From Thermodesulfobacteriota bacterium (GTDB lineage Bacteria; Desulfobacterota; Desulfobacteria; Desulfobacterales; Desulfosudaceae), in assembly GCA_040753795.1 (NCBI GenBank), contig JBFMDX010000001.1, positions 186,001 through 250,000 on the forward strand: a DNA stretch of 64,000 nt, read 5' to 3'. Below, piece by piece: positions 25,153-34,681 of the stretch. Numbering within the stretch: position 1 is the first letter of the stretch; each line of letters starts with the position of its first letter. The notes under the pieces are model-generated. The model searched no databases. It saw only the letters and a program-made list of their open reading frames with translations, and was not told the DNA's origin. A program made the position numbers and the translations under genes.

Positions 25153-26469
25153 ATGAATATACGATTTATCATGGTTGTTTTTCTGTGGCTGCTGGCGGCG
25201 GGATTGGCCGCCGGCGCGGAAGAAAATCCGCCGGCGCCCGCGGGTTATGCCCTGCCCGACCTTTACAAACTGGCGTTGGAGCGGGCTGAAACCATCAAAA
25301 TAGCCGAGGCCGATCTGGGTATCGCGCAGAACTACAAGGACGCCGCCTTTTCCGCCCTGATGCCCAGAATAACAGCTTTTGACCGATACGTTCGCAATAC
25401 CGAGGCCAATTTCAATCAACCCGAACAATCCAACGCCTGGGGGGGGCTGCTGACTTACACGTTTACGCTTAACGGCCGGGAGCTTCTGGCCTTCGGCATT
25501 GCCGCGGACAATGTCGAGGGAAAAGAGTATCAACTACGCGAAGCAAAGGAAAACTATCTGCTGACGGTGGCCGCCACCTATTTTGACGCGCTCAAAGCCT
25601 CGGAAATGGAAACAGCGGCCGAAGAAAACCTGGAACGGCTGGAAAAGCACCGGGCCGCGGTGGAGGCCCGGCTGCGACTGGGCGAGGTGACCCGGCCCGA
25701 CGTCTACCGCACCGACGCCGAACTTTCCAGCGCCCGGGCCGACCTGACCGAAGCGCAAAACGCCCGCTACCTGACCGAATCCTCATTGAGCCGTCTGGTG
25801 GGTCTTGACGCCTCTTTTATCATTGCACCACCCCCGGTTACCGGCATTACGCCTCTTTCTAAAGAAAACCTGGCCGATCTCCAGGGCCGGGCGCTTCTGC
25901 TTCGACCGGACCTGCGGACCCGAAAAGTGGCCGAGAAGATAGCGCAATCCCAGATCAGGCTGGAAAAAAGCGCCTACTGGCCCACTGTCACCCTGGAAGG
26001 GGGGTACGCTTACACCGACGTGGAGCCGAAAGAATTCCGACCGGAGGAGGAGAGCATTCATGGCGGCGTATCGGTCAGTGTGCCGATCTTTGACGGCGGC
26101 CTGCGCAAGGCCAGTACGGGAACGGCCGAGGCCGAGCTGGAAAAGGCCCGGCTGGCCCGGGAGGCGCTGGAGAAGGATATCCGGGTGGAAGTGGAGCAGG
26201 CCTGGCGCGACCTCTCCTCCCGGCTTCGGCGGCGCGAGGCCCTTTTCGACAAACTGACTTTTGCCCGGGAAAACTTTGCCGCGGTTTCCAGGCAGTTTGA
26301 GAACGGACTGGCCACCAGCATTGATAAGATCGACGCCAACACCCTTTTTACCCAGGCGGCCAAGGAACTGGCCGTGGCCGAATTTGAATGCGCCATTGCT
26401 TCCCTTCGCCTGGAAAAGGCCACCGGTACGTTTTTTGAAACCGTTATGGGGGTTTTAACCGACATATGA
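25153..26469 (+). CDS. TolC-family outer membrane efflux protein
   Basis: A 438-residue exported protein with a signal peptide (VVFLWLLAAGLAAGAEE). It has the duplicated helical layout of outer-membrane efflux proteins: YALPDLYKLALERAETIKIAEADLGIAQ opens the first half, and LLLRPDLRTRKVAEKIAQSQIRLEKSAYWPTV opens the second. GGVSVSVPIFDGG matches the strand between. It should form the exit duct for the adaptor and RND pump that follow. No strong ribosome site is visible. Its stop overlaps the next start (ATGA). Confidence 0.92.
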   Translation: MNIRFIMVVFLWLLAAGLAAGAEENPPAPAGYALPDLYKLALERAETIKIAEADLGIAQNYKDAAFSALMPRITAFDRYVRNTEANFNQPEQSNAWGGLLTYTFTLNGRELLAFGIAADNVEGKEYQLREAKENYLLTVAATYFDALKASEMETAAEENLERLEKHRAAVEARLRLGEVTRPDVYRTDAELSSARADLTEAQNARYLTESSLSRLVGLDASFIIAPPPVTGITPLSKENLADLQGRALLLRPDLRTRKVAEKIAQSQIRLEKSAYWPTVTLEGGYAYTDVEPKEFRPEEESIHGGVSVSVPIFDGGLRKASTGTAEAELEKARLAREALEKDIRVEVEQAWRDLSSRLRRREALFDKLTFARENFAAVSRQFENGLATSIDKIDANTLFTQAAKELAVAEFECAIASLRLEKATGTFFETVMGVLTDI

Positions 26470-27602
26470 GCATATCTCACACCGCACCGCCGGAGAGGCC
26501 ATTCGGCCAAAAACTGCTGCGGGCCTTCCTGGCCTATGGCGTTCCCGCGCTGGTGATTCTTCTGCTGATCCTTGTTTTTATCATCCGGAAAGCGAACGTG
26601 GAGGCCCGGCGGCGGGCCGAACTGGGTCAGGAACAGGCCACGGTCAACGTGGTCACCTACACGACGGCCCCCCGGACCATCTCCGACCGCATCAACCTGC
26701 CCGGCACCATCGGCGCCTGGGTGCGGCTCAACGTGGTTTCCCAGGTGGCCGGCGAGGTGTTTGAAAAAAACGCCCGCGAAGGGGCCGTGATAAAAAAGAA
26801 CGAACAACTGGCGGTCATCGATTCCCGCAAATACCAGAACACCCGCGACGGGGCCTACGCCTCTTTAGAGTCGGCCCTGGCCACCCAGCAGCGGCTGACC
26901 GAGCTTTACAATGAACAGCTGGCCAGAAAGTCGGACCTGGACGCGGCCGACGCGGCCGTGGAAAATTATCGGGCCGCCCTGGAGACCGCGGCCCTGGACC
27001 TGGACCGGTGCGTCATCCGGGCCCCGATTTCCGGCATCATCAACCGGGTTTTTATCGAAGTGGGCCAGGTGATAAACCCCAACCAGGAGGTGGCCGAAAT
27101 CCTGCAGATCGACCCGGTCAAGGTGACCGTGGGCATTCCCGAAACGGATATGCCGGCGGTGCGCGGCCTGAGCGAATTCTCCGTGACCATCGCCGCCCTG
27201 AGCGGCAAAACAGTGACCGGCCGAAAGCATTTTCTGTCCAAAACCGCCGATCCCATGGCCCGGCTTTACGATCTTGAAATTCTGCTGGACAACCCGGATG
27301 CCCAGATCCTGCCGGACATGTTCGCCCGGGTGGACGTGGTCAAGCAGACCGTGGACAACGCGGTGGTGCTGCCGCTTTACGTCGTCACCTCCAATGCCGT
27401 GAACACCGTCATGGTGGAAAAGGACGGGGTGGCCCATCTCCGGGAGGTCGGCCTGGGCATCGTGGAAGGATTCAACGTTCAGATCACATCCGGCCTTGAC
27501 TTCGGCGAGCAGGTCATTGTCGTGGGCCAGAAACAGGTGGCCGACGGCCAGAAGGTCACCGTCACCCGGACCGTCGCCGACCCGGCCATGGTAATGCAAT
27601 GA
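26466..27602 (+). CDS. RND efflux periplasmic adaptor (membrane fusion protein)
   Basis: A 378-residue protein anchored by one N-terminal helix (VPALVILLLILVFII). A lipoyl-like half is at about 80-100 (VVSQVAGEVFEKNAREGAVIKKNEQLAVID), a short hairpin follows, and the second half reads CVIRAPISGIINRVFIEVGQVINPNQEVAEI. A beta-barrel domain follows with VKVTVGIPETDMPAV. It links the inner-membrane pump to the TolC-like protein. It overlaps both neighbours by 4 bases. Confidence 0.93.
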   Translation: MSISHTAPPERPFGQKLLRAFLAYGVPALVILLLILVFIIRKANVEARRRAELGQEQATVNVVTYTTAPRTISDRINLPGTIGAWVRLNVVSQVAGEVFEKNAREGAVIKKNEQLAVIDSRKYQNTRDGAYASLESALATQQRLTELYNEQLARKSDLDAADAAVENYRAALETAALDLDRCVIRAPISGIINRVFIEVGQVINPNQEVAEILQIDPVKVTVGIPETDMPAVRGLSEFSVTIAALSGKTVTGRKHFLSKTADPMARLYDLEILLDNPDAQILPDMFARVDVVKQTVDNAVVLPLYVVTSNAVNTVMVEKDGVAHLREVGLGIVEGFNVQITSGLDFGEQVIVVGQKQVADGQKVTVTRTVADPAMVMQ

Positions 27603-30600
27603 TTATTTCCGATACCGCCATAAAAAACCGCGTCAGCGTGATGGTGCTGGCGTTTATCATTTTGGTCACCGGCACCTGGTGCTACCTGGCCCTTCCCCGG
27701 GAGAGCGCTCCGGACATTGAAATTCCCCACGTGTTTGTCTCCACCACTTACCGGGGCGTGGCCTCCCAGGATATCGAGACGTCCATCACCATCCCCATCG
27801 AGAAAAAGCTGAAAAATCTGGATGACGTCAAGAAGATCGTGTCGGTCAGCTCCGAAGGCATCTCCTACATCGATATCGAGTTTATTCCCGGCACCAATAT
27901 CGACGACGTGCTGCAGAAGGTGAAAAACAAGGTGGACGATGCGGCACCCGACCTGCCCACGGACCTGGAGAACGACCCGTCGGTGTACGAGGTGAATTTT
28001 TCTGACGTGCCCATCGTGGTCTACTCGTTTGCCGGCCCTTACAACATGCGAACCCTGAAAAAGATCGCCGACGATCTGGAGGACGAGATCGAGGCCATCT
28101 CCGGCGTCCTGGAAGCGGAGGTCACCGGCACCCGGGAGCGGGAAATCCGTATCGAGGTGGATCCGGACAAGCTGGCCTATTACCGCATTCCCATCACCGC
28201 GTTCCAGACCGTGGTGCCCGGTGAGAACCAGAACACGACCGGCGGAACGGTAACGCTGGGTGACGGGCGATTCCAGGTGCGCGTACCCGGCGAGTTTGAA
28301 ACACCGGAGGAGGTATACGGACTGGTGGTGGCCACCCACCAGGGACGGCCCATCTATTTAAAGGACGTGGCCGTGGTGGTGGACGACTTCAAGGACGAGA
28401 CCAGCCGGTCCCGGCTGGACGGCCACAACGCCGTCAATATTTCCGTCAAGAAACGGGCCGGTGAGAACATCATTGCCATCGCTGAGGCCGTTGACGCCCT
28501 GATCGTCCAGCGCCGGACCCAGTGGCCGCCGGGCATCACCGTGACTAAGCTTATGGATCAGGCCAAGGATATACACAACATGGTCAAGGACCTGGAAAAC
28601 AATATTCTGTCCGGCCTGCTGCTGGTGGTCGGGGTGCTGCTGTTCTCCCTGGGGCTTCGCAATGCCGTGCTGGTGGGCCTGGCCATCCCCTTTTCCATGC
28701 TGCTCTCCTTTATCGTGCTCTATGCCCTGGGCGTGACGCTGAACATGGTGGTACTGTTTTCCCTGACCCTGGCCCTGGGCATGCTGGTGGACAACGCCAT
28801 CGTGATCGTGGAGAACATCTACCGTTACATGGAGCAGGGCGTGCCCCGGCTCCAGGCGGCCATGGCCGCCACCTCGGAAGTGTCCTACCCGGTCATCGGT
28901 TCCACCCTGACCACGGTGGCCGCCTTTTTCCCCATGATTTTCTGGCCCGGCATTATGGGCGAGTTCATGAAATACCTGCCCATCACCCTGGTGGTCACTC
29001 TTTCCTCCAGCCTTTTTGTCGCCATGGTCATCAATCCGGCCCTGGCTACCTATTACATGAAATTGAAGGCCGGCGGCGCCGTGCCCGGACGGAGCATGAC
29101 GGCGGAGGAGATGCTCAGGGGCGGTGAAAAACCCGTCGAGATCAAAGGCCGCGTCCTGATGTTTTACAGCCGCATGATGCGCGAGGTGCTGGATAACCCC
29201 GGCAAGGTGCTGTTCGGCGCCTTCGGCATGATGGTCGGCTGCATCCTGCTGTGGCTGATCGTGGTGGGCGTGGACCGGCCGGTGGAATTTTTCCCATCCA
29301 TTCAGCCCAATAACATCTACATCAACGTGGACCCGCCGGAGGGGGCCGACATCGATTATATCGACAAGGTCGTCCGCCGGGTGGAGATCGCCGTGTCCGG
29401 GGTACGGGCCGACCACCCGGAAGCCCTCGACCATATTCCGCTGGACCTGTATGAGGCCGCTTACCGGTCCAAGTCCCATGAAACCCGGAAGGGCACGGTG
29501 TTCGAAGGCCCCAGCGACCTGGCCAACATCGAGCATGTGTACGCCACCAGCGCGCTCAAGGCCAGCACCAGCATTTTTTCCCAGACCAGCGCCAGCCACC
29601 TGGGCGTTCAGTTTATCGACCTGGAGGATCGCCACCACCCCACCTTTGATGAGATTCAGGAGATCCGGGGGCGCATCCGCGACATTCCCGGCGCCCGCAT
29701 CTCCATCAAGGAGGAAGACCAGGGACCGCCCACCGGCGCACCGATCAACATCGAGATTTCCGGCACCGACTACCGGGTTCTGGGCGTACTGGCCCAGAAA
29801 ATCCGGGAGGCCATCTCCCAGCTTCCCCACATCGAGGACGTGCGGGATGATTACGTGGAATCGATCCCCTCCATCGAGATCACTATTGACCGGCAGAAGG
29901 CGTCGGAGTTCGGCCTGTCCACCGGCATCATCGGCTATGCCCTGAAGACCGCGTATAACGGCGTCGACGTATCCACCTTTCGGGAGGCGGGCGATGACTA
30001 TGACATCAGCGTCCGCCTGCCGGAAAAGGACCGTCGGAACACCGACGTGCTGCGGAAGCTGCTGATCCCGGCGCCCAACGGCGAACTGGTGCCTTTAACC
30101 ACCCTGGCCGACATCCGCCACACCGGCACCATCGGCGACATCACCCGCATCGACCACAAACGGGTGATCACGGTCAAGGCCAACGTGGATGAAACCCAGG
30201 TGCCGGGAAGCGTGCTGCGCATACAGGCGGAAAAGCTGTTGTCCGGGTTTGCCCTGCCGCCGGGATACCAGCTTACCTTCACGGGAGAAAGCGAAGAACA
30301 GGAAGAGGCCGGAAAATTTTTATCCAAGGCTTTCGTCGTGGCCGTGCTCCTGATTTTCCTGATCCTGGTGACCCAGTTCAACTCGGTGATGCAGCCCTTT
30401 ATCATCATGACCTCGGTCCTGCTCTCCCTGGGCGGGGCCTTTCTGGGACTGGTTCTGATCAACGCGCCTTTCTCCATCATCATGACCGGCGTGGGCATCA
30501 TCTCCCTGGCCGGCGTGGTGGTGAACAACGCCATCGTGCTGATCGACTACACCAATAAGCTGCGGGCCGGGGGCATGCCCCTGCGCGAAGCGGTCATTGC

Positions 30601-30877
30601 CGGGGGCGCCACGCGGTTGCGGCCGGTGATGCTCACGGCCGTGACCACCGTGCTGGGGCTGATCCCCATGGTGACCGGCGTCTCCATCAACTTCACGGAT
30701 TTTAATATCTCCCTGGTCAGCGAATCCTCCCAGTACTGGCGCTCCATGGCCAGCGTGGTGATCTGGGGCTTGACCATGGCCACTTTTCTGACCCTGGTGG
30801 TGGTGCCCACCCTCTATACCCTGTTTGACGATCTGCCCGGTAAGCTGAAACGCCTTACCCGCCCGGCGGAGGGGTAA
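27599..30877 (+). CDS. RND family multidrug efflux pump
   Basis: A 1092-residue pump with the standard 12-helix, two-porter-domain build. The first helix ends before LALPRESAPDIEIPHVFVSTTYRGVASQDIE, typical of RND N-termini. The transmembrane proton-relay helix carries LALGMLVDNAIVIVENIYRY, with the acidic residue in VDNA. The second membrane half has GVVVNNAIVLIDY. It sits after its outer-membrane and adaptor genes and should be under the TetR regulator. Substrates are not readable; it is of the HAE-1-like/AcrB class. Slightly longer than AcrB because of an insertion around residues 495-530 (GGAVPGRSMTAEEMLRGGEKP). Confidence 0.94.
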   Translation: MIISDTAIKNRVSVMVLAFIILVTGTWCYLALPRESAPDIEIPHVFVSTTYRGVASQDIETSITIPIEKKLKNLDDVKKIVSVSSEGISYIDIEFIPGTNIDDVLQKVKNKVDDAAPDLPTDLENDPSVYEVNFSDVPIVVYSFAGPYNMRTLKKIADDLEDEIEAISGVLEAEVTGTREREIRIEVDPDKLAYYRIPITAFQTVVPGENQNTTGGTVTLGDGRFQVRVPGEFETPEEVYGLVVATHQGRPIYLKDVAVVVDDFKDETSRSRLDGHNAVNISVKKRAGENIIAIAEAVDALIVQRRTQWPPGITVTKLMDQAKDIHNMVKDLENNILSGLLLVVGVLLFSLGLRNAVLVGLAIPFSMLLSFIVLYALGVTLNMVVLFSLTLALGMLVDNAIVIVENIYRYMEQGVPRLQAAMAATSEVSYPVIGSTLTTVAAFFPMIFWPGIMGEFMKYLPITLVVTLSSSLFVAMVINPALATYYMKLKAGGAVPGRSMTAEEMLRGGEKPVEIKGRVLMFYSRMMREVLDNPGKVLFGAFGMMVGCILLWLIVVGVDRPVEFFPSIQPNNIYINVDPPEGADIDYIDKVVRRVEIAVSGVRADHPEALDHIPLDLYEAAYRSKSHETRKGTVFEGPSDLANIEHVYATSALKASTSIFSQTSASHLGVQFIDLEDRHHPTFDEIQEIRGRIRDIPGARISIKEEDQGPPTGAPINIEISGTDYRVLGVLAQKIREAISQLPHIEDVRDDYVESIPSIEITIDRQKASEFGLSTGIIGYALKTAYNGVDVSTFREAGDDYDISVRLPEKDRRNTDVLRKLLIPAPNGELVPLTTLADIRHTGTIGDITRIDHKRVITVKANVDETQVPGSVLRIQAEKLLSGFALPPGYQLTFTGESEEQEEAGKFLSKAFVVAVLLIFLILVTQFNSVMQPFIIMTSVLLSLGGAFLGLVLINAPFSIIMTGVGIISLAGVVVNNAIVLIDYTNKLRAGGMPLREAVIAGGATRLRPVMLTAVTTVLGLIPMVTGVSINFTDFNISLVSESSQYWRSMASVVIWGLTMATFLTLVVVPTLYTLFDDLPGKLKRLTRPAEG

Positions 30878-30961
30878 ATTTTCTTTCTTTGCGACAGGCG
30901 AGGGCCGCGCGGAGGTGTTTTGATAAAACAGATTGCGTCCGAAGCGAAAATCTGGTTTTAA

Positions 30962-32392
30962 GTGGGCATGCTCGCGCCCGAACAAAACAGAATTCCGGAT
31001 AATGTGCGCCGCGTTCACCTGATCGCGGCCTGCGGCACGGCCATGGCGGCCCTGGCCTGCATGCTTCAGGAACTGGGCTACGCGGTCACCGGCTCGGACC
31101 GGAACGTCTATCCGCCCATGAGCGTTCTGCTGGCCGACCGGGGCATCGCCGTGGCCTCCGGGTTTTCCGGAGACAACCTGGCCTATGGCCCCGACCTGGT
31201 GGTGGTGGGAAACGCCGTTTCCCGCGACAACCCGGAAGTCATTAAGACAGGGGAGATGAACCTTCCCTACTGTTCCATGCCCCAGGCCATCAACCATTTT
31301 GCCGCCGCCGGCCGGAAAATCCTGATGGTCTGCGGCACCCACGGCAAGACCACCACCTCCTCCCTTCTGGCCGGAATTCTCCATTCGGCCGGTTTTGACC
31401 CTTCCTTTGTCATCGGCGGCGTGGTCAAAGATTTCGGCGGCAATTACCGGTTGGGCAAGGGCCCTCACATGGTCATCGAGGGCGACGAGTATGATACGGC
31501 CTTCTTTGATAAGGGATCGAAATTCCTTCATTATCCAGCGGTTGCCACCATTTTGACCAGCGTGGAGTTCGACCACGCCGATATCTTCGCCGATCTTGAC
31601 GCGGTCAAGAAGAGTTTTGACCGGCTGCTTTCCGGCCTACCGTCGGAGAGCACGGTGTTTGCCTTTGACGATGACAAAAACATCGACGAACTGGTCGGTA
31701 ACCGGTCCTGCCGGATCGTCCGCTACGGCCGCAAGGAGGATTCGGACTGGCGGCTGGGCCGGGTGACGGCCCGGACGGGCCGGACGGATTTTGAGATCAT
31801 CCGTTCCGGCAGGCTGGTGGGGGAATACACCAGCCCCTTGAGCGGCCGCCATAACCTGTACAACGCCCTGGCGGCGTTTGCCTGCGCCGAGATGGTCGGC
31901 GTTCCCCATGACGCCATCGGCCGGGCCCTGGCCGGGTTCGGCGGGGTCAAGCGGCGGCAGGAGGTTCGGGGAATAAAAAACGGCATCACCGTCATGGATG
32001 ATTTCGCCCATCACCCCACGGCGGTGACGGAAACTTTGGCCGGAATCCGCAGCTTTTACCCGGATGCCCGGCTGATCGCGGTGTTTGAGCCGCGCACCAA
32101 CACCAGCATGCGCAACGTGTTTCAGGCGGAGTACGCCCGGGCTTTTGACGCCGCCGACCTGGTCTGCGTCAGCCGGCCGCCCCTGCCGGAAAAAGTGCCG
32201 GAAGGCCAGCGCTTTTCCTCCGACCAGCTGGCGGCCGATCTGGCCGCCCGGGGCAAGGAGGCGCATGTTTTCAAGAACGCCGACGAGATCGTTGACTTTC
32301 TCGTGCCCCGGGCCCGTCCCGGCGACCTGATCCTGGTCATGTCCAACGGCGGGTTTGATAATATACACGAAAAACTTTTATCTCGGCTGTAG
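30962..32392 (+). CDS. mpl: UDP-N-acetylmuramate:L-Ala-gamma-D-Glu-meso-DAP ligase, Mpl type
   Basis: A 476-residue Mur-ligase-family protein that returns recovered murein tripeptide to UDP-MurNAc. The N-terminal domain starts RVHLIAACGTAMAALA, as in Mpl (the GIGG-like loop of MurC is replaced by CGTAM). The ATP site is GTHGKTTTSSL at about residue 123; VEFDHADIF and the C-terminal DDFAHHPTAV block follow. The start is GTG 30962 or ATG 30968; neither has a clear ribosome site. It is downstream of the efflux operon by 84 bases and probably independent of it. Confidence 0.9.
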   Translation: MGMLAPEQNRIPDNVRRVHLIAACGTAMAALACMLQELGYAVTGSDRNVYPPMSVLLADRGIAVASGFSGDNLAYGPDLVVVGNAVSRDNPEVIKTGEMNLPYCSMPQAINHFAAAGRKILMVCGTHGKTTTSSLLAGILHSAGFDPSFVIGGVVKDFGGNYRLGKGPHMVIEGDEYDTAFFDKGSKFLHYPAVATILTSVEFDHADIFADLDAVKKSFDRLLSGLPSESTVFAFDDDKNIDELVGNRSCRIVRYGRKEDSDWRLGRVTARTGRTDFEIIRSGRLVGEYTSPLSGRHNLYNALAAFACAEMVGVPHDAIGRALAGFGGVKRRQEVRGIKNGITVMDDFAHHPTAVTETLAGIRSFYPDARLIAVFEPRTNTSMRNVFQAEYARAFDAADLVCVSRPPLPEKVPEGQRFSSDQLAADLAARGKEAHVFKNADEIVDFLVPRARPGDLILVMSNGGFDNIHEKLLSRL

Positions 32393-32694
32393 CCCGCTTT
32401 ATACGGCTGTTTTGATTAGAAAATGATATATCCTTCAGGCCGAAAACATTGATGAGCCCGAAAAAAGTCGCACTTCTATGTCATTTCGAGCGTAGCGAGA
32501 AATCCCTAAAACATAACTTTCGGGAAAAGATAGATTTCTCCCTTCGGTCGAAATGACATCGACAACCATCGCCTTTTTGCGACACGGTCAGCTTTGGTTC
32601 CCGGCCCGGTAAAAAAATGTTTCGGGTGGTTGTCTTTTGTATAAAAATCAAATACCGTTAGCCCGGATCTTTTAATAATGGAGCGAATAAAGTA
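32393..32694. other. Intergenic region with a large inverted repeat
   Basis: A 302-base gap. Apart from the palindrome at 32478-32559 (listed separately) and the ribosome site of the next gene I see nothing in it. Confidence 0.6.
32478..32559. repeat. Palindromic repeat with 27-base arms
   Basis: Arms 32478-32504 and 32533-32559 are inverted copies with three mismatches around a 28-base loop. The arm contains ATTTCGAGCGTAGCGAGAAAT. Elements of this form recur in intergenic regions of many bacteria and may be MITE-like or hairpin-mobile; only one copy is in this window. Confidence 0.7.
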
Positions 32695-33936
32695 GTGAAC
32701 AACGACAGACCGCTTCGCATCTGCATATTGAGTTACCGCAGCAATCCCCATTGCGGCGGCCAGGGGGTTTATGTCCGGAACCTGAGCCACGGGCTTTCCC
32801 GGCTCGGTCACAGCGTGGAGGTGGTCTCCGGCCCGCCGGACCCCCAGTTAAAAGACGGGGTCAAGCTGACCCAGCTGCCCTGCCTGGACCTGTATAACCC
32901 GGAAAATCTCTTCCGAATGCCGTCCCGGCAGGAACTGTCCCAGCCCATCAATTTCATGGAGTGGTTCGGCGTTTCTACCATGGGCTTTCCCGAACCGTTT
33001 ACCTTTGGCTTGAGAGCCTACGAATTTTTAAAAAAGCATCACCGGCAATACGATATCGTCCACGACAACCAGAGCCTGTCCTACGGCGTCTGGGCCATCG
33101 GCCGGAAGATGCCGACGGTGGTCACCATTCATCACCCCATTACCCGGGACCGGGAAATCGCCATGCGCAGCACCCGTTCGCACATGGTGCGCCTGAAACA
33201 TATGCGCTGGTATTCATTTATCGGCATGCAGAAAAGGGTGGCCCGGACGTTTCCGCGCATCATCACCGTTTCCGAATGCTCCCGTGATGATATCTGCCGG
33301 GACTTTGACATTCCCTTCGGCCGGTTTGCCGTGGTTCCCAACGGCATCAACACCGAACTGTTTTATCCCATGACGGAAATTCCCCGGGAGCCCGACCGGG
33401 TCATCGTCACCAACAGCGCCGACACCCCGCTGAAAGGTCTTTACCATCTGCTGCGGGCCGTGGCCATGATCGCCGCCGAGCGGAGCATCAGGCTGACGGT
33501 GATCGGCACGCCCAAGGAAAACGGCGGCGTCCTCCGGCTGGTGGAAAAGCTCGGCATCGGCCAGCTGATCACCTTCACCGGCCGGATCGATCACGATGCC
33601 TTCGTCCGGCACTACGCCGTCTCCACGGTGGCGGTGGTGCCGTCCGTGTACGAGGGGTTCGGCCTGCCGGCCGGTGAAGCCATGGCCTGCGGCATCCCTG
33701 TCATCAGCACCTCCGGCGGGGCTCTGCCGGAAGTGGTCGGCGACGCCGGCATCATCGTGCCGCCCGGAGACCCCCGGGCCCTGGCCGAAGCCATCGTCCG
33801 GGTGTTCGACAACCCTGGCCTGGCGGCCGAACTGGGCCGTAAAGGATACGCGCGGGTGCATCAGCGGTTCACCTGGGAAAAGGCCGCCCTGGAGACGGTG
33901 CGGGTATACCGGGAGGTGATCCGTGGTTACCGCTGA
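32695..33936 (+). CDS. Glycosyltransferase, GT4 (GT-B fold)
   Basis: A 413-residue enzyme. The N-terminal domain starts ICILSYRSNPHCGGQGVYVRNLSHGLSRLGHSVEVVSG, a standard glycosyltransferase-4 opening. The C-terminal GT1 domain has VVPNGINTELFYP and the nucleotide-sugar motif VPSVYEGFGLPAGEAMACGIPVI (E-x7-E). It probably acts at the inner membrane in surface polysaccharide or lipid glycosylation; the sugar is unknown. The start is GTG 32695 with GGAG 11 bases upstream. It overlaps the next methyltransferase by 14 bases. Confidence 0.9.
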   Translation: MNNDRPLRICILSYRSNPHCGGQGVYVRNLSHGLSRLGHSVEVVSGPPDPQLKDGVKLTQLPCLDLYNPENLFRMPSRQELSQPINFMEWFGVSTMGFPEPFTFGLRAYEFLKKHHRQYDIVHDNQSLSYGVWAIGRKMPTVVTIHHPITRDREIAMRSTRSHMVRLKHMRWYSFIGMQKRVARTFPRIITVSECSRDDICRDFDIPFGRFAVVPNGINTELFYPMTEIPREPDRVIVTNSADTPLKGLYHLLRAVAMIAAERSIRLTVIGTPKENGGVLRLVEKLGIGQLITFTGRIDHDAFVRHYAVSTVAVVPSVYEGFGLPAGEAMACGIPVISTSGGALPEVVGDAGIIVPPGDPRALAEAIVRVFDNPGLAAELGRKGYARVHQRFTWEKAALETVRVYREVIRGYR

Positions 33937-34651
33937 TTTCAGCCGGCTGAGGGTCAAGCCGGGATCCAAGATCCTGGATATCGGTTGCGGCGAGGGACGC
34001 CACGTCTGCGCCGCCTACCGGTTAAAAAACGTCACCGTGGTGGGCGCGGACCTGAATTTCAATTCCCTGCAAGAGGCCAGAAAAAGGCTTCAGTTTCACG
34101 ACCAGCTCGGCGAACACGGCGGCGGCGCCTGGGGCCTGCTCCAGACCGACATCACCCGCCTGCCGTTCCCGGACGGGTATTTTGACCTGGTCATCTGTTC
34201 GGAGGTGCTGGAGCACATCCCCCAGGACGAGGCTGCCATGCGGGAGATCATCCGGGTGGTCAAGCCGGGGCGGGACCTGGTGGTCAGCGTTCCCCGATAT
34301 TTCCCCGAGCGCATCTGCTGGGCCCTGTCGGACGAGTACTTCAACGTCAACCAGGGCCATGTCCGCATCTACCGGCAGGGGCAGTTGATCCGGCGCCTGG
34401 AGAGCCTGGGGGTGAAACCGTACGCCCGGCACTTTGCCCACAGCCTGCATTCGCCCTACTGGTGGCTCAAATGCCTGGTGGGACCCACCCGGACGGACAG
34501 CCTGCCGGTCAACCTCTACCACCGGTTTTTGACCTGGGATATCATGAAGCGGCCGAAAATCACCCGGGCCGCCAGCCGGCTGCTCAATCCGGTCCTGGGC
34601 AAGAGCCTGGTGCTCTATTTCAAGAAACCGGCGGCGGTCCTGCCGCGATAA
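33923..34651 (+). CDS. Class I SAM-dependent methyltransferase
   Basis: A 242-residue methyltransferase. The SAM-binding motif KILDIGCGEGRHVCAA is at about residues 14-28, with VVGADLNF next, then YFDLVICSEVLEHIPQDEAAM (motif IV-like of the Methyltransf_11 family). GGAGG sits 7 bases before the GTG start, inside the end of the glycosyltransferase gene, so the two are co-translated and probably act on the same glycan. Later residues are basic and aromatic. The acceptor is unknown. Confidence 0.88.
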   Translation: MVTADFSRLRVKPGSKILDIGCGEGRHVCAAYRLKNVTVVGADLNFNSLQEARKRLQFHDQLGEHGGGAWGLLQTDITRLPFPDGYFDLVICSEVLEHIPQDEAAMREIIRVVKPGRDLVVSVPRYFPERICWALSDEYFNVNQGHVRIYRQGQLIRRLESLGVKPYARHFAHSLHSPYWWLKCLVGPTRTDSLPVNLYHRFLTWDIMKRPKITRAASRLLNPVLGKSLVLYFKKPAAVLPR

Positions 34652-34681
34652 CCGTTTTTACCGGCAAGGGGAGGAACGGCC

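Noticed and set aside
28358-29830. 490-codon minus-strand frame inside the RND pump gene
   Set aside because: Composition is His/Gly/Asp-rich without family features; the plus-strand pump is unambiguous.
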